This document shows positions 31,762 to 41,632 of a stretch of 64,000 bases of DNA, one piece after another. The stretch spans positions 992,001 to 1,056,000 of the forward strand of contig CM074767.1 of NCBI GenBank assembly GCA_037355855.1, written 5' to 3'. Made by a program: the position numbers and the translations under genes. The notes beneath the pieces were generated by a model, which was not told the DNA's origin, ran no database searches, and worked only from the letters and a program-made list of their open reading frames with translations. The stretch's first letter is position 1, and each line of letters opens with the position of its first letter. Source of the DNA: Pseudo-nitzschia pungens (Eukaryota; Bacillariophyta; Bacillariophyceae; Bacillariales; Bacillariaceae).

Positions 31762-34700
31762 TTATCCAACAAGTTCTTGGGCATATTTCTCGAACAACAC
31801 ATTAGAAAGATTCTTGGTATGGAGATCTGCTGTATTTTCTTCGGTAGATATCCATTTAACCTTCAGTAAGTGATTTTCCTTTAATTCTCTCAAGAAGTGC
31901 ATCTTCACTGCCACATGTCGTGTTCTTCCACCAACTGACCAATTATTAGCGATATCAACTGTACCTCTGTTATCGCACCACAGTATCATTGGAAGATTTA
32001 CTCTTAGCTCCAGATTAATTAATACTTGGTAGGCAAACATCATGTCTTGTGCTGTTAGTACTGCCGAGTATAATTCTGCTTCCGTTGTTGATAATGCCAC
32101 TACTGGCATCATTTTGCTGAATTGCTTAATTGCAGTTCCCTCCAAATAAGTGATTCCTGCATTAACGCTTCTGCGACTCGAATGCTTGGCATATTCTGAG
32201 TCACACTTTCCAGATATGGTAAATAACCATCCCATTTTACCATTCCACTTCCCTGCTTTTAAAGGTCTAAATAAATAACCTCTGGTACGTGTACTGACCA
32301 CGTAATTCATGACTCTTTTCAAGGCTTTATAACTTCTCTTTGTAGCTTGTTGCATATGACTGGATAACTCCCGAACTGCGTTTAGTAAATCGGGTCTACT
32401 CCACCTCATCATATGTAGTAAAATTCCCACTCCAGAGCGATATTTCGTCTGTTCTTCAGGCAACAAGGGCTCATCTGTTTCCTTATTGTACTCCAGCACA
32501 CTTCCCGGTTCTGCTGGTGTACTTGGTGCTCTCTTTTGTGGTCCCTCATTCCCGGTTGCACCAAACTCATCTATAAATCGCTGTATCTTAACTGGCTGTG
32601 TCAAGCGGATTGTTGTATCTGTTCTGTCTACTTGACATCCCACATATTCCTTTAATTGCCCCTCATCCTTACAATCGAAAAGGCTTGTAAATTGTTGTAT
32701 AGTTTCCATCACATATCGCTTCGGTCCTGCTATACAGCAATCATCTACCCACAGTAGAAATAATATGAGATATCCCTCTTTCCATTTATAAAACACACAT
32801 GGTTCAGCTCGATTGCGCATGAATCCCATGAATGCCAGCGCCTTGACACACTCTCTGTAGTATTGTAAAGCTGCTTGAATTGTTCCGTATTGTGTCTTCA
32901 TAAGTTGCAGTACCGCCCAATCCGGATACCATCTTTTGTAAGCTTCTGGGACCTTCATATACATCTTATGTTTGCTGTCAAATTCACCATTGAGAAATGC
33001 TCCTTCCACATCCACCAAATGTTGGTACCAATTTGCCATTAGCGCCAACACTAATGCAATTCTTACTGCAACTTCCGTAACCACTGGTGATGACTTGTCC
33101 GTGCTGTCGTAGTGCTCGCCATCTACCTGCATGAAGCCTCTTATTGCGTTCCTTGCCCTATAAGTTCCACTGGCCTTCTTCTTCATAGCCCATGTACTAT
33201 CGAACAGTCTGGTACCTTTTGGTAACGTGTTCTTATGGACCACTTTGAAAACATGGTACTTAAGCATCTTGTCGTGTTCCACCTTGACAGCCTTTTCCCA
33301 TTCCTCCTTGTCCACAGTTGCCATTGCTTCTCGATAGTTCATGGTCTGTAGTTCCTTAGTGTTTCCGTAATTAGTTCCGGAAGCGCCAACGAGATAGTAT
33401 TCTCCATCATGGTCTTCTAATACTGCTGCCATCAATAAGTATTCTCCATCCGTTGTTCTTCCATACCCTTCCACTATCTTTCGATACACATGTCCGCCTT
33501 GCGACATAGTGTACAGTATGTAGCTCTCTTCGTCCAATCCCACATCCACGCCTGCCGGATTAAGTATTGTCGGTTCCGCATCGTCCAGCTCGGCACTTTT
33601 ACTTAAGTATCGACACTCTATGTCTCCTGCGAGCGCGCCAATCTCATCATCGATCAGCGCACTTAGTCCATAGTGCTTATGTGCTGTACCATCGGCTGCC
33701 GTAGTTGCTCGTAATACTCGTCCGCTTCGAGATGTGCGTGTATTGGGATCCACAGTATTCTCTACCGGCTCCTCTTCGGTGCCTTCGCTGTGTTCCTCCT
33801 CAGATTCATCCTCCTCTTCTGCGTCCTCTGCAGTTGCTGTGGAAGTAGTGGACACGCTTGTTAAGGATGCCTCCTCTTCGTTGCTCTCTTCAGACTCGTC
33901 TTCTTCTTTGGCTGGGGTCTCTGCCTCAATCGACAAACCTTCGGTCACAATCGGTGCTCCCGGTCCATTCCTCTTGTTGAAATACATCCTTCCCAGCCAT
34001 TGAACATCTCTGGTGACTAGAAAGGATCTTGTCTTGGGATCAAACATTGTATAACAATCACCAGCATGATCCTCAGAGTAGAAAGCAAAGAGACATGTCT
34101 TACCTCGCGCACTAACCTTTGGTGTTCCGGTCTTGTGCGTCTTCACGACTCCTGCTGCTCCGGCCACCTGCATATTCTTGACCCATGCTGGATTACTACC
34201 TGTCAACCACTCGTATCGGCTTTGTGTCTTTCCATTGACAGTACAGACGTTCAACATATCAGTTTGATGACACCACTTCAAGAACGCTGCAAACAACACA
34301 TACCTGTATTCATCCGGCACATATGCTCCTTCAATTGCTGATCGAGTTAGGTTGCAAAGGTTGAAAATACGAGTCTCCACTCGTGAATTTCGCTGTGGAG
34401 TCTTTGCTGTAAACTCAAACTGGACTCCCATCTTCCATTCCTTGCCATTGATTGCTTTCTGGAATTTAATATTCTCGCCACCATCATCACATCGGATACG
34501 CTGTGGTTGTATTCCCGACTGTCCCAGCATGTGGAACTTGGTGCACAGTGGTTCGACAAAGCCTTTCTTGGTCTTATACCATCCGATTAACGCGGCACCT
34601 GTCACATGTTCGACTGCCACCACTAGACAGTTATTTGCTGGGAAATATACTGTCCCTTTCGGATTCTTCGGACGTTTGAGTCTCATTCCATCCACATACC

Positions 34701-36990
34701 AAAGCTCTCCTGCCTGTTTCGGAGGCTTAGTCTCTCCCACTCCGAGGTTCTTTTGTCTAGCTTTTCCTCGCGCACACGCCTCACAGATTTTGAATGGTGT
34801 TCTTGTTATCTTCCATCCCAAATGTTCTGCGATTTGTTGCGTCCTCATCTTATTGTTATGTCCACACAAGATATGGGCTTTCACCAGGGACATTTCTGTG
34901 GGCATGGATAACACGGCGTCATTTGCTTTCTCTGTGTCCTTAACGTACATTGCCCACAGTACTCCTCCTCCTTTAGTCCGGATAGCTATATCGAAGTGGA
35001 TTGTCTTGGTTCCTTTCTGCAGGTATATACCCTGACTGTCTCCCTTCATACTCCACCCTGATTCCGTTAGTTTCGTCACGGCGAACAGGTTGAACTTCGA
35101 TGTCCCATACCTACACTCCAAGAGTCTGATGCCCATTTCCTTCTCACCATCTTTACTGTATTTGGTTCCAACCTTGTCTAGTATTGCTGTAGTTCGCATC
35201 CGCTCTCCTGTTGCTGTAACTGTGGGCTTTAGCTGTTGCAATACCTTTGCTTGTTGTTTCGATGGTTCAGTTCCTTCCTTGTGGTTAATCGTGTGATTGG
35301 TTGCTCCCGTATCAGCTATCCAAATTTCTCGAGCGTGCAGCGACTTTGTTCCGTTGAACAATACAATGCTCGTCTCGCTTTCGTTTTCAAGATTTACCAC
35401 CGATATATCATCTTCATTTGTGGTTACAGACATAAAGGCGAAATCGATCTCTGTGCGGATCTCTCCACGTTCTTTGTTGTTCCTTTGTTCGGTTTTGATC
35501 GGAGTCGATGCCGTTGTATGTCTTCTGTTTTGTTTCTTGTCCGACCTTCCGTCCGGTGTGCCAATATAATCGTTTGAGTCCCGTGATGGAAGTTTTAAGC
35601 CCTCTGTTTCCAGCTTATTATAGTTACCATTGACTTGAATCACATTCGTTGGTACATACATTACCTCATATGGGAATCGGAGTACCTTCATCTCACGCGT
35701 GACTCTTATATTTTGTGTCTTTGCTCCCTCATTAGCTCTGTAGTTACTACCAAGTTTCCTCATTATCTTAGACGCAGCTGCCTTCTTCATTGTCTTAGCA
35801 GCAGCTGGTTTATAAAGGGGTCTGCTTAGTAGGATCTTCTTACTTCTTTTCGCAGTTTTCTTATTGCTTCCACAATGACGCTTGGTGTGTCCTTGCTTAC
35901 ACCCGACACCACACTTGTCCTTGATCCGTTTCGAAGGTAAGTGTTTCTTCTTCTTCTTGTCCTTATGTGTAGCCATGTTGAGGAAGCAGTATTCTTCATC
36001 GATCACACCGCCGACCACGCTCTCGGCAGTTTGTTGTCTATTGTTGTCTCTTTTCTTCATCCATTTTGGTTTATGTTCTGGGTGTTTGGTCCAACATGCT
36101 GCCGCGATGTGTCCTTTCTTTCCACAATGGTGGCATTTCGTGTTCTTGTTTGCTGCGGGACAATCTCGCTTCATATGTCCTTTCCTGCCACACCCATAGC
36201 ATACCATGTTCTTGTTTGGAGTATGACTTCGACTGTTCTTTTGCTTGGCGTCGTCGTCACTGTCTGTATCGGAGTCTGAGTTCCCCGCATACATAATAAC
36301 ATCTTGTGTCCTGTGTTCTCCGGCGTTCTGTTGGACCCAAAAATCATACATTGCCTTCCGAATCACCTTCAATTCTGGTTCCTTACCGGTATCGTCAAAC
36401 GCTTTGTTCCTGCAAGCGATAATGGTTGCAGCGTATGCCTTTGGTGCCTTGACTATTATCTGGGCCATTTTCTCTTCCAAGGGCAATGCCGACAGTCTTC
36501 CCAGGTACTTGTTATCGATCGTTGTGATCTGTGTAAACAGATTCCTGGGATCTTCATTCTTCTTCAACGAAATGGCTTGGAGTTCCCTCACTTGGTCCAC
36601 TCTGCCCATTATATCGTCTGGGGCAAACTCTTCCTTCATTTCCTTGATTACTAAATGGGCTTGTCCGCTTGGCCATTCTCGAGTCCTTGTATCTTGGATC
36701 CATGCCATGCAGTCTTGTTTCCCATTGAATGCTACGGTAAGTGTCGAGATCGCCATCTTGTTTCTCACTAGCGCTTCACTCTGAGCGTCTGTGAACACAG
36801 ATTTCTTGACAGTTCCGTCCGCATTGTACTCTCTCTCTTGATTCGGCAACTCAGTATCTCTTGTTTCGTGCATCGCTTGCTCGAAATCCTTCTGGACTGC
36901 ATATGCCAGCATTTGTTCCCACCAAGAAGTGTAGTCCTTGGTCTTCGAGAACTTCGGGATATCCAACTTGATATCTTTGAGGCGCGCCAT
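31762..36990 (-). CDS. Copia gag-pol polyprotein, 1742 residues, intact
   Basis: One open frame with no stop. Gag occupies the first 260 residues (PKFSKTKDYTSWWEQM region). Two CCHC zinc knuckles follow (C264-C267-H272-C277 and C286-C289-H294-C299), and a degenerate third copy (CGVGCKQGHTKRHC) lies further on. Protease has WIADTGAT with D560. Integrase has a His/Cys region and a catalytic triad D767, D836, E872 (D-35-E spacing). Reverse transcriptase has LLWVDDC with D1416/D1417, so the usual YVDD is WVDD. RNase H occupies the C-terminus (LSTTEAELYSA, then HTKNLS). Gag and pol share one frame, so relative levels would need control other than frameshifting. The WVDD change keeps both catalytic aspartates. 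Confidence 0.95.
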   Translation of the reverse strand: MARLKDIKLDIPKFSKTKDYTSWWEQMLAYAVQKDFEQAMHETRDTELPNQEREYNADGTVKKSVFTDAQSEALVRNKMAISTLTVAFNGKQDCMAWIQDTRTREWPSGQAHLVIKEMKEEFAPDDIMGRVDQVRELQAISLKKNEDPRNLFTQITTIDNKYLGRLSALPLEEKMAQIIVKAPKAYAATIIACRNKAFDDTGKEPELKVIRKAMYDFWVQQNAGEHRTQDVIMYAGNSDSDTDSDDDAKQKNSRSHTPNKNMVCYGCGRKGHMKRDCPAANKNTKCHHCGKKGHIAAACWTKHPEHKPKWMKKRDNNRQQTAESVVGGVIDEEYCFLNMATHKDKKKKKHLPSKRIKDKCGVGCKQGHTKRHCGSNKKTAKRSKKILLSRPLYKPAAAKTMKKAAASKIMRKLGSNYRANEGAKTQNIRVTREMKVLRFPYEVMYVPTNVIQVNGNYNKLETEGLKLPSRDSNDYIGTPDGRSDKKQNRRHTTASTPIKTEQRNNKERGEIRTEIDFAFMSVTTNEDDISVVNLENESETSIVLFNGTKSLHAREIWIADTGATNHTINHKEGTEPSKQQAKVLQQLKPTVTATGERMRTTAILDKVGTKYSKDGEKEMGIRLLECRYGTSKFNLFAVTKLTESGWSMKGDSQGIYLQKGTKTIHFDIAIRTKGGGVLWAMYVKDTEKANDAVLSMPTEMSLVKAHILCGHNNKMRTQQIAEHLGWKITRTPFKICEACARGKARQKNLGVGETKPPKQAGELWYVDGMRLKRPKNPKGTVYFPANNCLVVAVEHVTGAALIGWYKTKKGFVEPLCTKFHMLGQSGIQPQRIRCDDGGENIKFQKAINGKEWKMGVQFEFTAKTPQRNSRVETRIFNLCNLTRSAIEGAYVPDEYRYVLFAAFLKWCHQTDMLNVCTVNGKTQSRYEWLTGSNPAWVKNMQVAGAAGVVKTHKTGTPKVSARGKTCLFAFYSEDHAGDCYTMFDPKTRSFLVTRDVQWLGRMYFNKRNGPGAPIVTEGLSIEAETPAKEEDESEESNEEEASLTSVSTTSTATAEDAEEEDESEEEHSEGTEEEPVENTVDPNTRTSRSGRVLRATTAADGTAHKHYGLSALIDDEIGALAGDIECRYLSKSAELDDAEPTILNPAGVDVGLDEESYILYTMSQGGHVYRKIVEGYGRTTDGEYLLMAAVLEDHDGEYYLVGASGTNYGNTKELQTMNYREAMATVDKEEWEKAVKVEHDKMLKYHVFKVVHKNTLPKGTRLFDSTWAMKKKASGTYRARNAIRGFMQVDGEHYDSTDKSSPVVTEVAVRIALVLALMANWYQHLVDVEGAFLNGEFDSKHKMYMKVPEAYKRWYPDWAVLQLMKTQYGTIQAALQYYRECVKALAFMGFMRNRAEPCVFYKWKEGYLILFLLWVDDCCIAGPKRYVMETIQQFTSLFDCKDEGQLKEYVGCQVDRTDTTIRLTQPVKIQRFIDEFGATGNEGPQKRAPSTPAEPGSVLEYNKETDEPLLPEEQTKYRSGVGILLHMMRWSRPDLLNAVRELSSHMQQATKRSYKALKRVMNYVVSTRTRGYLFRPLKAGKWNGKMGWLFTISGKCDSEYAKHSSRRSVNAGITYLEGTAIKQFSKMMPVVALSTTEAELYSAVLTAQDMMFAYQVLINLELRVNLPMILWCDNRGTVDIANNWSVGGRTRHVAVKMHFLRELKENHLLKVKWISTEENTADLHTKNLSNVLFEKYAQELVG

Positions 36991-37098
36991 TGTTTGCTCG
37001 ATTCTTCTCGTTCTCTTCCTTGATTCTCCGTACTCGACTCACTCTAGTCAAGTTTCTCTCTTGTCTTACTTCTTTCTTCAACACTGACTGTTCCAAGG

Positions 37099-37110
37099 TT
37101 CTTCGAAGAA
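37099..37110 (-). other. Palindrome at the primer-binding-site position of the Copia element
   Basis: TTCTTCGAAGAA, a perfect 12-base palindrome, abuts the inner edge of the 5' LTR, where the minus-strand primer should bind. It does not start with TGG, so priming by a tRNA 3' end is not evident. A half-tRNA or self-priming mechanism is possible but unproven. Confidence 0.5.
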
Positions 37111-37541
37111 TGTTGGAATAGGTTGAAAAGTACGTATATTTGTAGGTTTTAAGTGTTCTCGCTAACTGTTATTTCTCAAGGAAAATATGAGTATTCCCTT
37201 TTCTAACAATTTTCTGCTCTCATTTGGTTATTCACTCGACCTTACTATACATCTGCTAGTAAAGACAATTCTTTCTCGTGCATTCTCGTGTAATCATGTA
37301 TTTCAATCTTGTGATCTGACAACTGGTTGTCATGTCATGTCCTTGTGTTTACCTTTGGTTGGTTTGTGATTGCTTTTGTCAACTTTGTTGTCAATATTGT
37401 TATCTAATATTCTTGATTGATCTGTCATGTAGTGATTGTTGTGTATTTTCGATGTTCTCAATGTAATCGTATAAATAAATATAATTCCACATAATTCTCC
37501 GACTCATTCGACCCGGTTAATCATTTTCATCTCATCCGACA
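37111..37541 (-). repeat. 5' LTR of the Copia element
   Basis: Same 431-base sequence as the other LTR, including identical 60-codon antisense frames. It should hold the promoter and start site for the element transcript on the minus strand. Confidence 0.96.
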
Positions 37542-37675
37542 ATTAGTACACGTAAAACACGCAACATGGTAAAAAAGTTATAGTTATCCTGTTATTGATG
37601 TGGTTGCTCTTACAGTTGTTGCGATTGTGTATCAAATCACCATTATTTTTAGACAATTTATTCTCGATTTACTAT

Positions 37676-38947
37676 CTATCGCGAGTCCATTTCGGGTGGC
37701 GGACCCGATGAAAACGTCGACCAGGGCAGCAAGATGTCGGGAACGTTGTTCTTGATCCATGCCGGCAGTTCCTGGCCGTCCTCCAGATCCTTTTCGATCG
37801 CCGGAAAGACGAAATTGGGAAGCAGGTACCGGAGGGATCGAATCGACGGGGGACGATTGCCGTCGACGTCGTCAAAGCCAAACTCGTTGGCGAGTTCCGC
37901 AACGACCTCCACGTTTCCGGATCGCTCCATCATGACCGATTTGGGCAGCGCGGCCAGTTCCACGACCGCCTTGCCCGAAAAGGACGGGGATTCGCCCAGG
38001 CTCAGATCAAGGCCGCCGCTCTGTTCGTCCCAGGTTCCGTCTACCTCCATCTGTATGTTGGCTTCCGTTCGGACCAATCCGGGATAGAGTGTCGTGGTAG
38101 CGACCCCGTACTTGCCCAGCTGATAGCTCATGTCGACCGACAATCGATCGATGGCCGCCTTTCCCACCCCGTAGGCGACATTGAAGGTGTACGACTTGCC
38201 GCCAAAGGACGAGACCAGGCACACCAGCGGAGGCGGTGCATTTTGGTCGTCCTCGCCGGATGATTCCGCCGTTTCGATCAGGATCGGTGCCGCGGCGCGA
38301 CACGCCGCGTACACCTGCCGCAATCCCAGCCCGTTGACGTAGTCCCACATGTCCAGGTCCTGCTTCCAGAATTCCCCCCGAATGCCGGTGGGCGGTGTCG
38401 TGTAGGCGGAACAGACCAGTAGATCCAGCCGGCCCTCGATCTGGTTGGCCAAAATTTCCTCGATGACGCCGTCCTTGCTGAGGTCGCAGGGAACCGGGAT
38501 GCCCTTGCCCCCGCGGCGCGTGATTTCGTCCGCCGCCGATTCGACCGTGAGGTCCAGGCCCTCGGCCACCGGTCGCTGGTATTCGATTTCGATGTCTGTC
38601 TCGATCTCGCTTTCCGTGTCGGACTTGTCGTTGTTGGGAGACGATGATCGACGACTGCTCCGGCCGAGGCAGTAGACGGTATACCCGGCGGATCCCAGCT
38701 CCAGCGCGATCCCGCGCCCAATACCCCGGCTGGCACCCGTGACAACGGCAACGCGGCCTTTTCCGGAAGACGGAATCGCCATGGACAGAGCCAACGCGGT
38801 GGTTGTGACGGAGAAGAAGCTTGCCGAAAGAACGATCGAGGCGACCGCAATCACCGCGAGTTTCCGGCAGCAACAGCAGCGGCGAAACCGTTGCAGCGGC
38901 AACGGCACCCGTCGTCGTTTGTTGCTGGTGGTCATAGTGCGACTCAT
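37676..38947 (-). CDS. Short-chain dehydrogenase/reductase (DHRS1-like) with N-terminal membrane leader
   Basis: 423 residues, GC-rich, single exon. SDR enzymes reduce or oxidise carbonyl/alcohol groups with NAD(P)H. Seen: a basic N-terminus and a hydrophobic leader (about 29-53, LAVIAVASIVLSASFF) that is either a signal peptide or an anchor; the cofactor motif TGASRGIG (70-77); CLVSSFGG with the catalytic Ser region; and Y259-x3-K263 (YGVGK). A Ser/Asp/Glu-rich insert (about 97-125) follows the second strand. The VAYGVGKAAIDRL and LYPGLVRTE stretches resemble DHRS1. Substrate unknown. The stop lies only 130 bases from the Copia target site, so the insertion is immediately 3' of this gene. 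Confidence 0.88.
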   Translation of the reverse strand: MSRTMTTSNKRRRVPLPLQRFRRCCCCRKLAVIAVASIVLSASFFSVTTTALALSMAIPSSGKGRVAVVTGASRGIGRGIALELGSAGYTVYCLGRSSRRSSSPNNDKSDTESEIETDIEIEYQRPVAEGLDLTVESAADEITRRGGKGIPVPCDLSKDGVIEEILANQIEGRLDLLVCSAYTTPPTGIRGEFWKQDLDMWDYVNGLGLRQVYAACRAAAPILIETAESSGEDDQNAPPPLVCLVSSFGGKSYTFNVAYGVGKAAIDRLSVDMSYQLGKYGVATTTLYPGLVRTEANIQMEVDGTWDEQSGGLDLSLGESPSFSGKAVVELAALPKSVMMERSGNVEVVAELANEFGFDDVDGNRPPSIRSLRYLLPNFVFPAIEKDLEDGQELPAWIKNNVPDILLPWSTFSSGPPPEMDSR

Positions 38948-39509
38948 TTCAAAAGGATAAATCGCTTGTCAGTATGCACCCATCCGATAGTTTTCTTATC
39001 ATGGCCTACGCTTGATCATGGCAGAATCGGTGTCCTCGTACAGGATCAGAACCAATTCGTTGAACGTGCTTTCCCAGATGCAACGAAAAAATCTTTTTGG
39101 GACGATCCCTCCGACCACGTACGAGTAAGTATTGGCATGCTGGATTATCTATTGAGGTTAGGGATAAAATGAAACAAAGCGTAAGAATGTTGCTTGGCGC
39201 GCCATCATTCGAGCACACAACACCGTCATCTTCGTTTCGAACATCAACGAAAATATGAGGTGTGTGCGTATTTTGTGTGTTGGCATCTCATACCGGTATC
39301 TCACCTACTTCGTACATCACAACATTTCGTCTGCCAAAGTCCACCGGTAATTAGTTGTTCACTGTTCATTGTTGAGTAACTTACATCCACGAACAGATAG
39401 ATCGCATGGGTTGGTGAATTCTGGCGTTTGAAACTCTTCTCCATCTCGGAAACAACAGTCACACGTCGATTCATTCATTCCTTCATTCCAGAACAAAGTA
39501 TTCCATACC
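38948..39509. other. Divergent promoter region
   Basis: About 560 bases between two divergent starts (SDR gene on minus, lipoate-ligase-like gene on plus). No gene seen. Confidence 0.5.
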
Positions 39510-41177
39510 ATGGTTCCCGTAGCTACGAAAACAGCTGCGTTATACATGCAAACATGCACGACACATCTTGGGTTGCCGGCAATAACACCAGCAGCAACGG
39601 CAGCAATACGATCCGTGTCGTCGATGCGGGGACGTCGACAACGAACAACAACAACAACAACAACAACAACGTTTCGGAAGATCAACGGTGAGCCCGAGAT
39701 TGCCGCCATTCGTGTGGATGCCACAACCAAGGCCGGAAGTCATCGTCGCCTACTTTCCACGGCCATTTCGCCATTGCCATTGCCATTGCCATTGCCGGAG
39801 CGTTCGATGCTTCGCGTGGGTCGTCGCGGTCACTACCGTTCCGCCGTTTGCACCACTACTCGGAACCACTTTTCTTCCTCGCGACGATCGTTTTCGTCCG
39901 TGTCCGGCGACAGCGACAACGACAGCACTAACGACAGCAACAAGGACAATCCAACCAACGATCGCAAAAGCTCCCCATCGCCGCCGTTTCGGTGGCTGAA
40001 CCTAGATGGTGCAGGATTGTCCATGCTGGAGCGATTATCACTCGAGGAATACCTCTTGAAGCACACCCGCGACAATTGGATATTGGTTGGGAGACACTCG
40101 GTGTGGCCTCCGAAACATCTTTCCGTGCCGCCACAAACAAACGACCCGGCCAGCTTTGCAGCAGCTGCAGCAAACGACGAGATCACAAAGAAACAAAATC
40201 CACGCAACAACGCTCGTCTCAAGATGCTTCCCGACTACATCACCAACCAATCAAGCCAGAGTGGTCGTGGTGGTAGTGGTGACGGCCGTGGGCCCAATCC
40301 CAACGGAATGATCGTCATGGGCATTGGTGGCAAGGCCGAGAAATTGTTGAATTCCCAAGAGGTACAAACCGACAAGATGCTGGTCGTCAAGCGGTTTTCG
40401 GGCGGGGGAACGGTGGTCATGGACGAGAACGCCATCTGGACGACCCTGATTGCCGGGAGACGAAATGCAATCAACGAAAAGGATAGCGACAACGGCAGCA
40501 GCAACAGCGACAGCGACAGTGGGAACGCCAACGAAGAGCTTTGCAAGCCCTACCCCCGCGACATTATGGAATGGACGGCCACGACCGTGTTCGGACCGAC
40601 GTTTGACCAACTCAACGCCCAAACGCAAACATCCCGGTCATCATCGGCGGATCCCGTGCACGCAGCCCTCCCAAAATTTTCGCTCCGCGAGGACGACTAC
40701 GTTCTGACACTGCCGTTGGACGGAACGAACCACAATCACAACAACGAAAACGAAAACGAAACCCGCAAGATGGGTGGCAACGCACAGGCCATCACGGGGA
40801 GACAGGGATGGCTCCACCACACGAGTTTTTTGTGGGACTACGACGACATCAACATGGAACGATACCTCAAGCTGCCCGAGAAACGACCCGAGTACCGCGT
40901 CGATCGGAGCCACAAGGACTTTTTGGTCAAGCTCAAAGACCATTACGGTTCCGGCAGTCCACCAAAACCACAAAACCAAGCGGAAGCGGGAGAAGACCTG
41001 GCAACGTCGAGGGGACCGTCGTTCTTTGTCGAGTGCATGAAAGAAGCCTGTTCGGAATCCCTCGGTATCTCGGAGACGGATTGGGCAACGGTCTACCGGG
41101 AGGTCTTTGACGGCGACGATGCCAAGTTGCAGGCCTGGTGGCTCGAAAACCGGACGCGAATCCAACACGACCTTTGA
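39510..41177 (+). CDS. Lipoate-protein ligase / BPL-LplA-LipB fold protein, probably mitochondrial
   Basis: 555 residues, single exon. The fold binds lipoate or a related acyl group and attaches it to lysine of acyl-carrier domains such as those of 2-oxoacid dehydrogenases. Seen: an N-terminal Arg/Ser/Thr-rich leader, including nine Thr encoded by an AAC repeat, consistent with an organelle transit peptide; the family motif RFSGGGTVV at about 295-303 (compare RRxSGGGxV/A); a MGGNAQAI motif at about 421-428 (compare KxxGxAQ); and HHTSFLWDYD after it. Long Asn/Ser/Asp insertions split the domain. The catalytic Lys expected before the GGNAQ motif is present (RKMGGNAQ). Whether it is a ligase or a transferase cannot be decided here. 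Confidence 0.83.
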   Translation: MVPVATKTAALYMQTCTTHLGLPAITPAATAAIRSVSSMRGRRQRTTTTTTTTTFRKINGEPEIAAIRVDATTKAGSHRRLLSTAISPLPLPLPLPERSMLRVGRRGHYRSAVCTTTRNHFSSSRRSFSSVSGDSDNDSTNDSNKDNPTNDRKSSPSPPFRWLNLDGAGLSMLERLSLEEYLLKHTRDNWILVGRHSVWPPKHLSVPPQTNDPASFAAAAANDEITKKQNPRNNARLKMLPDYITNQSSQSGRGGSGDGRGPNPNGMIVMGIGGKAEKLLNSQEVQTDKMLVVKRFSGGGTVVMDENAIWTTLIAGRRNAINEKDSDNGSSNSDSDSGNANEELCKPYPRDIMEWTATTVFGPTFDQLNAQTQTSRSSSADPVHAALPKFSLREDDYVLTLPLDGTNHNHNNENENETRKMGGNAQAITGRQGWLHHTSFLWDYDDINMERYLKLPEKRPEYRVDRSHKDFLVKLKDHYGSGSPPKPQNQAEAGEDLATSRGPSFFVECMKEACSESLGISETDWATVYREVFDGDDAKLQAWWLENRTRIQHDL

Positions 41178-41632
41178 CATGCTGTGCGGTGCTGTGCGAT
41201 CCGATGCAAAGTCGATCCACACGCGATCGATGTGGTATGATGTGAAAGGATAGGATAGGATAGGATACGAAACACAGGGATTGATACTGCAGTATAAAGT
41301 CAATGGCATAAAATGTTCTCAAAATTTTACTTCTTTTTGTGCGCAGTGTGAAATCTGCATCCTAGTATAATGTCCATCCCCCTCCGGATCAGTAGGAGTT
41401 GTGTAGTTCTGTTGGTTTGGTGGTTCGCCAATCTGGATCGAGGGAATGGTCACGTCGTTTTCTTGATGTTGTTGTTGTTGTTGTTGTTGTTAAGATCAGC
41501 AACTCATGGTTCGTGTAGTTTTATGGTTATCGTCTCACTCCTTGTTGCCTGGCTAAAGCACGTACAATATTGTACTACTTCAATTTTCCCATGTAGTGAG
41601 GATGAGGCAGTGCTTCAAGACAACGACTCCTA
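41178..41632. other. Intergenic with GGATA and TTG microsatellites
   Basis: Four GGATA units (about 41248-41267) and a (TTG)n run (about 41465-41490). No gene supported. Confidence 0.6.

Larger units (their letters stand above)
31312..37541 (-). mobile_element. Complete Ty1/Copia (CoDi-like) LTR retrotransposon
   Basis: 6230-base element in minus orientation: 431-bp LTRs that appear identical by eye, one uninterrupted gag-pol frame, a polypurine tract and a perfect ATTAG duplication. Domain order gag, zinc knuckles, protease, integrase, RT, RNase H defines Copia. Identical LTRs and an intact frame point to a recent insertion that may still be active. Confidence 0.96.
31307..37546. repeat. 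Target-site duplication ATTAG flanking the Copia element
   Basis: ATTAG at 31307-31311 directly abuts the left LTR and ATTAG at 37542-37546 directly abuts the right LTR. Five bases is the usual length for Copia elements. Confidence 0.95.

Noticed and set aside
38007..38873. 288-codon minus-strand frame
   Set aside because: Out-of-frame shadow of the SDR gene; Arg/Gly-rich composition typical of GC-rich shadows.
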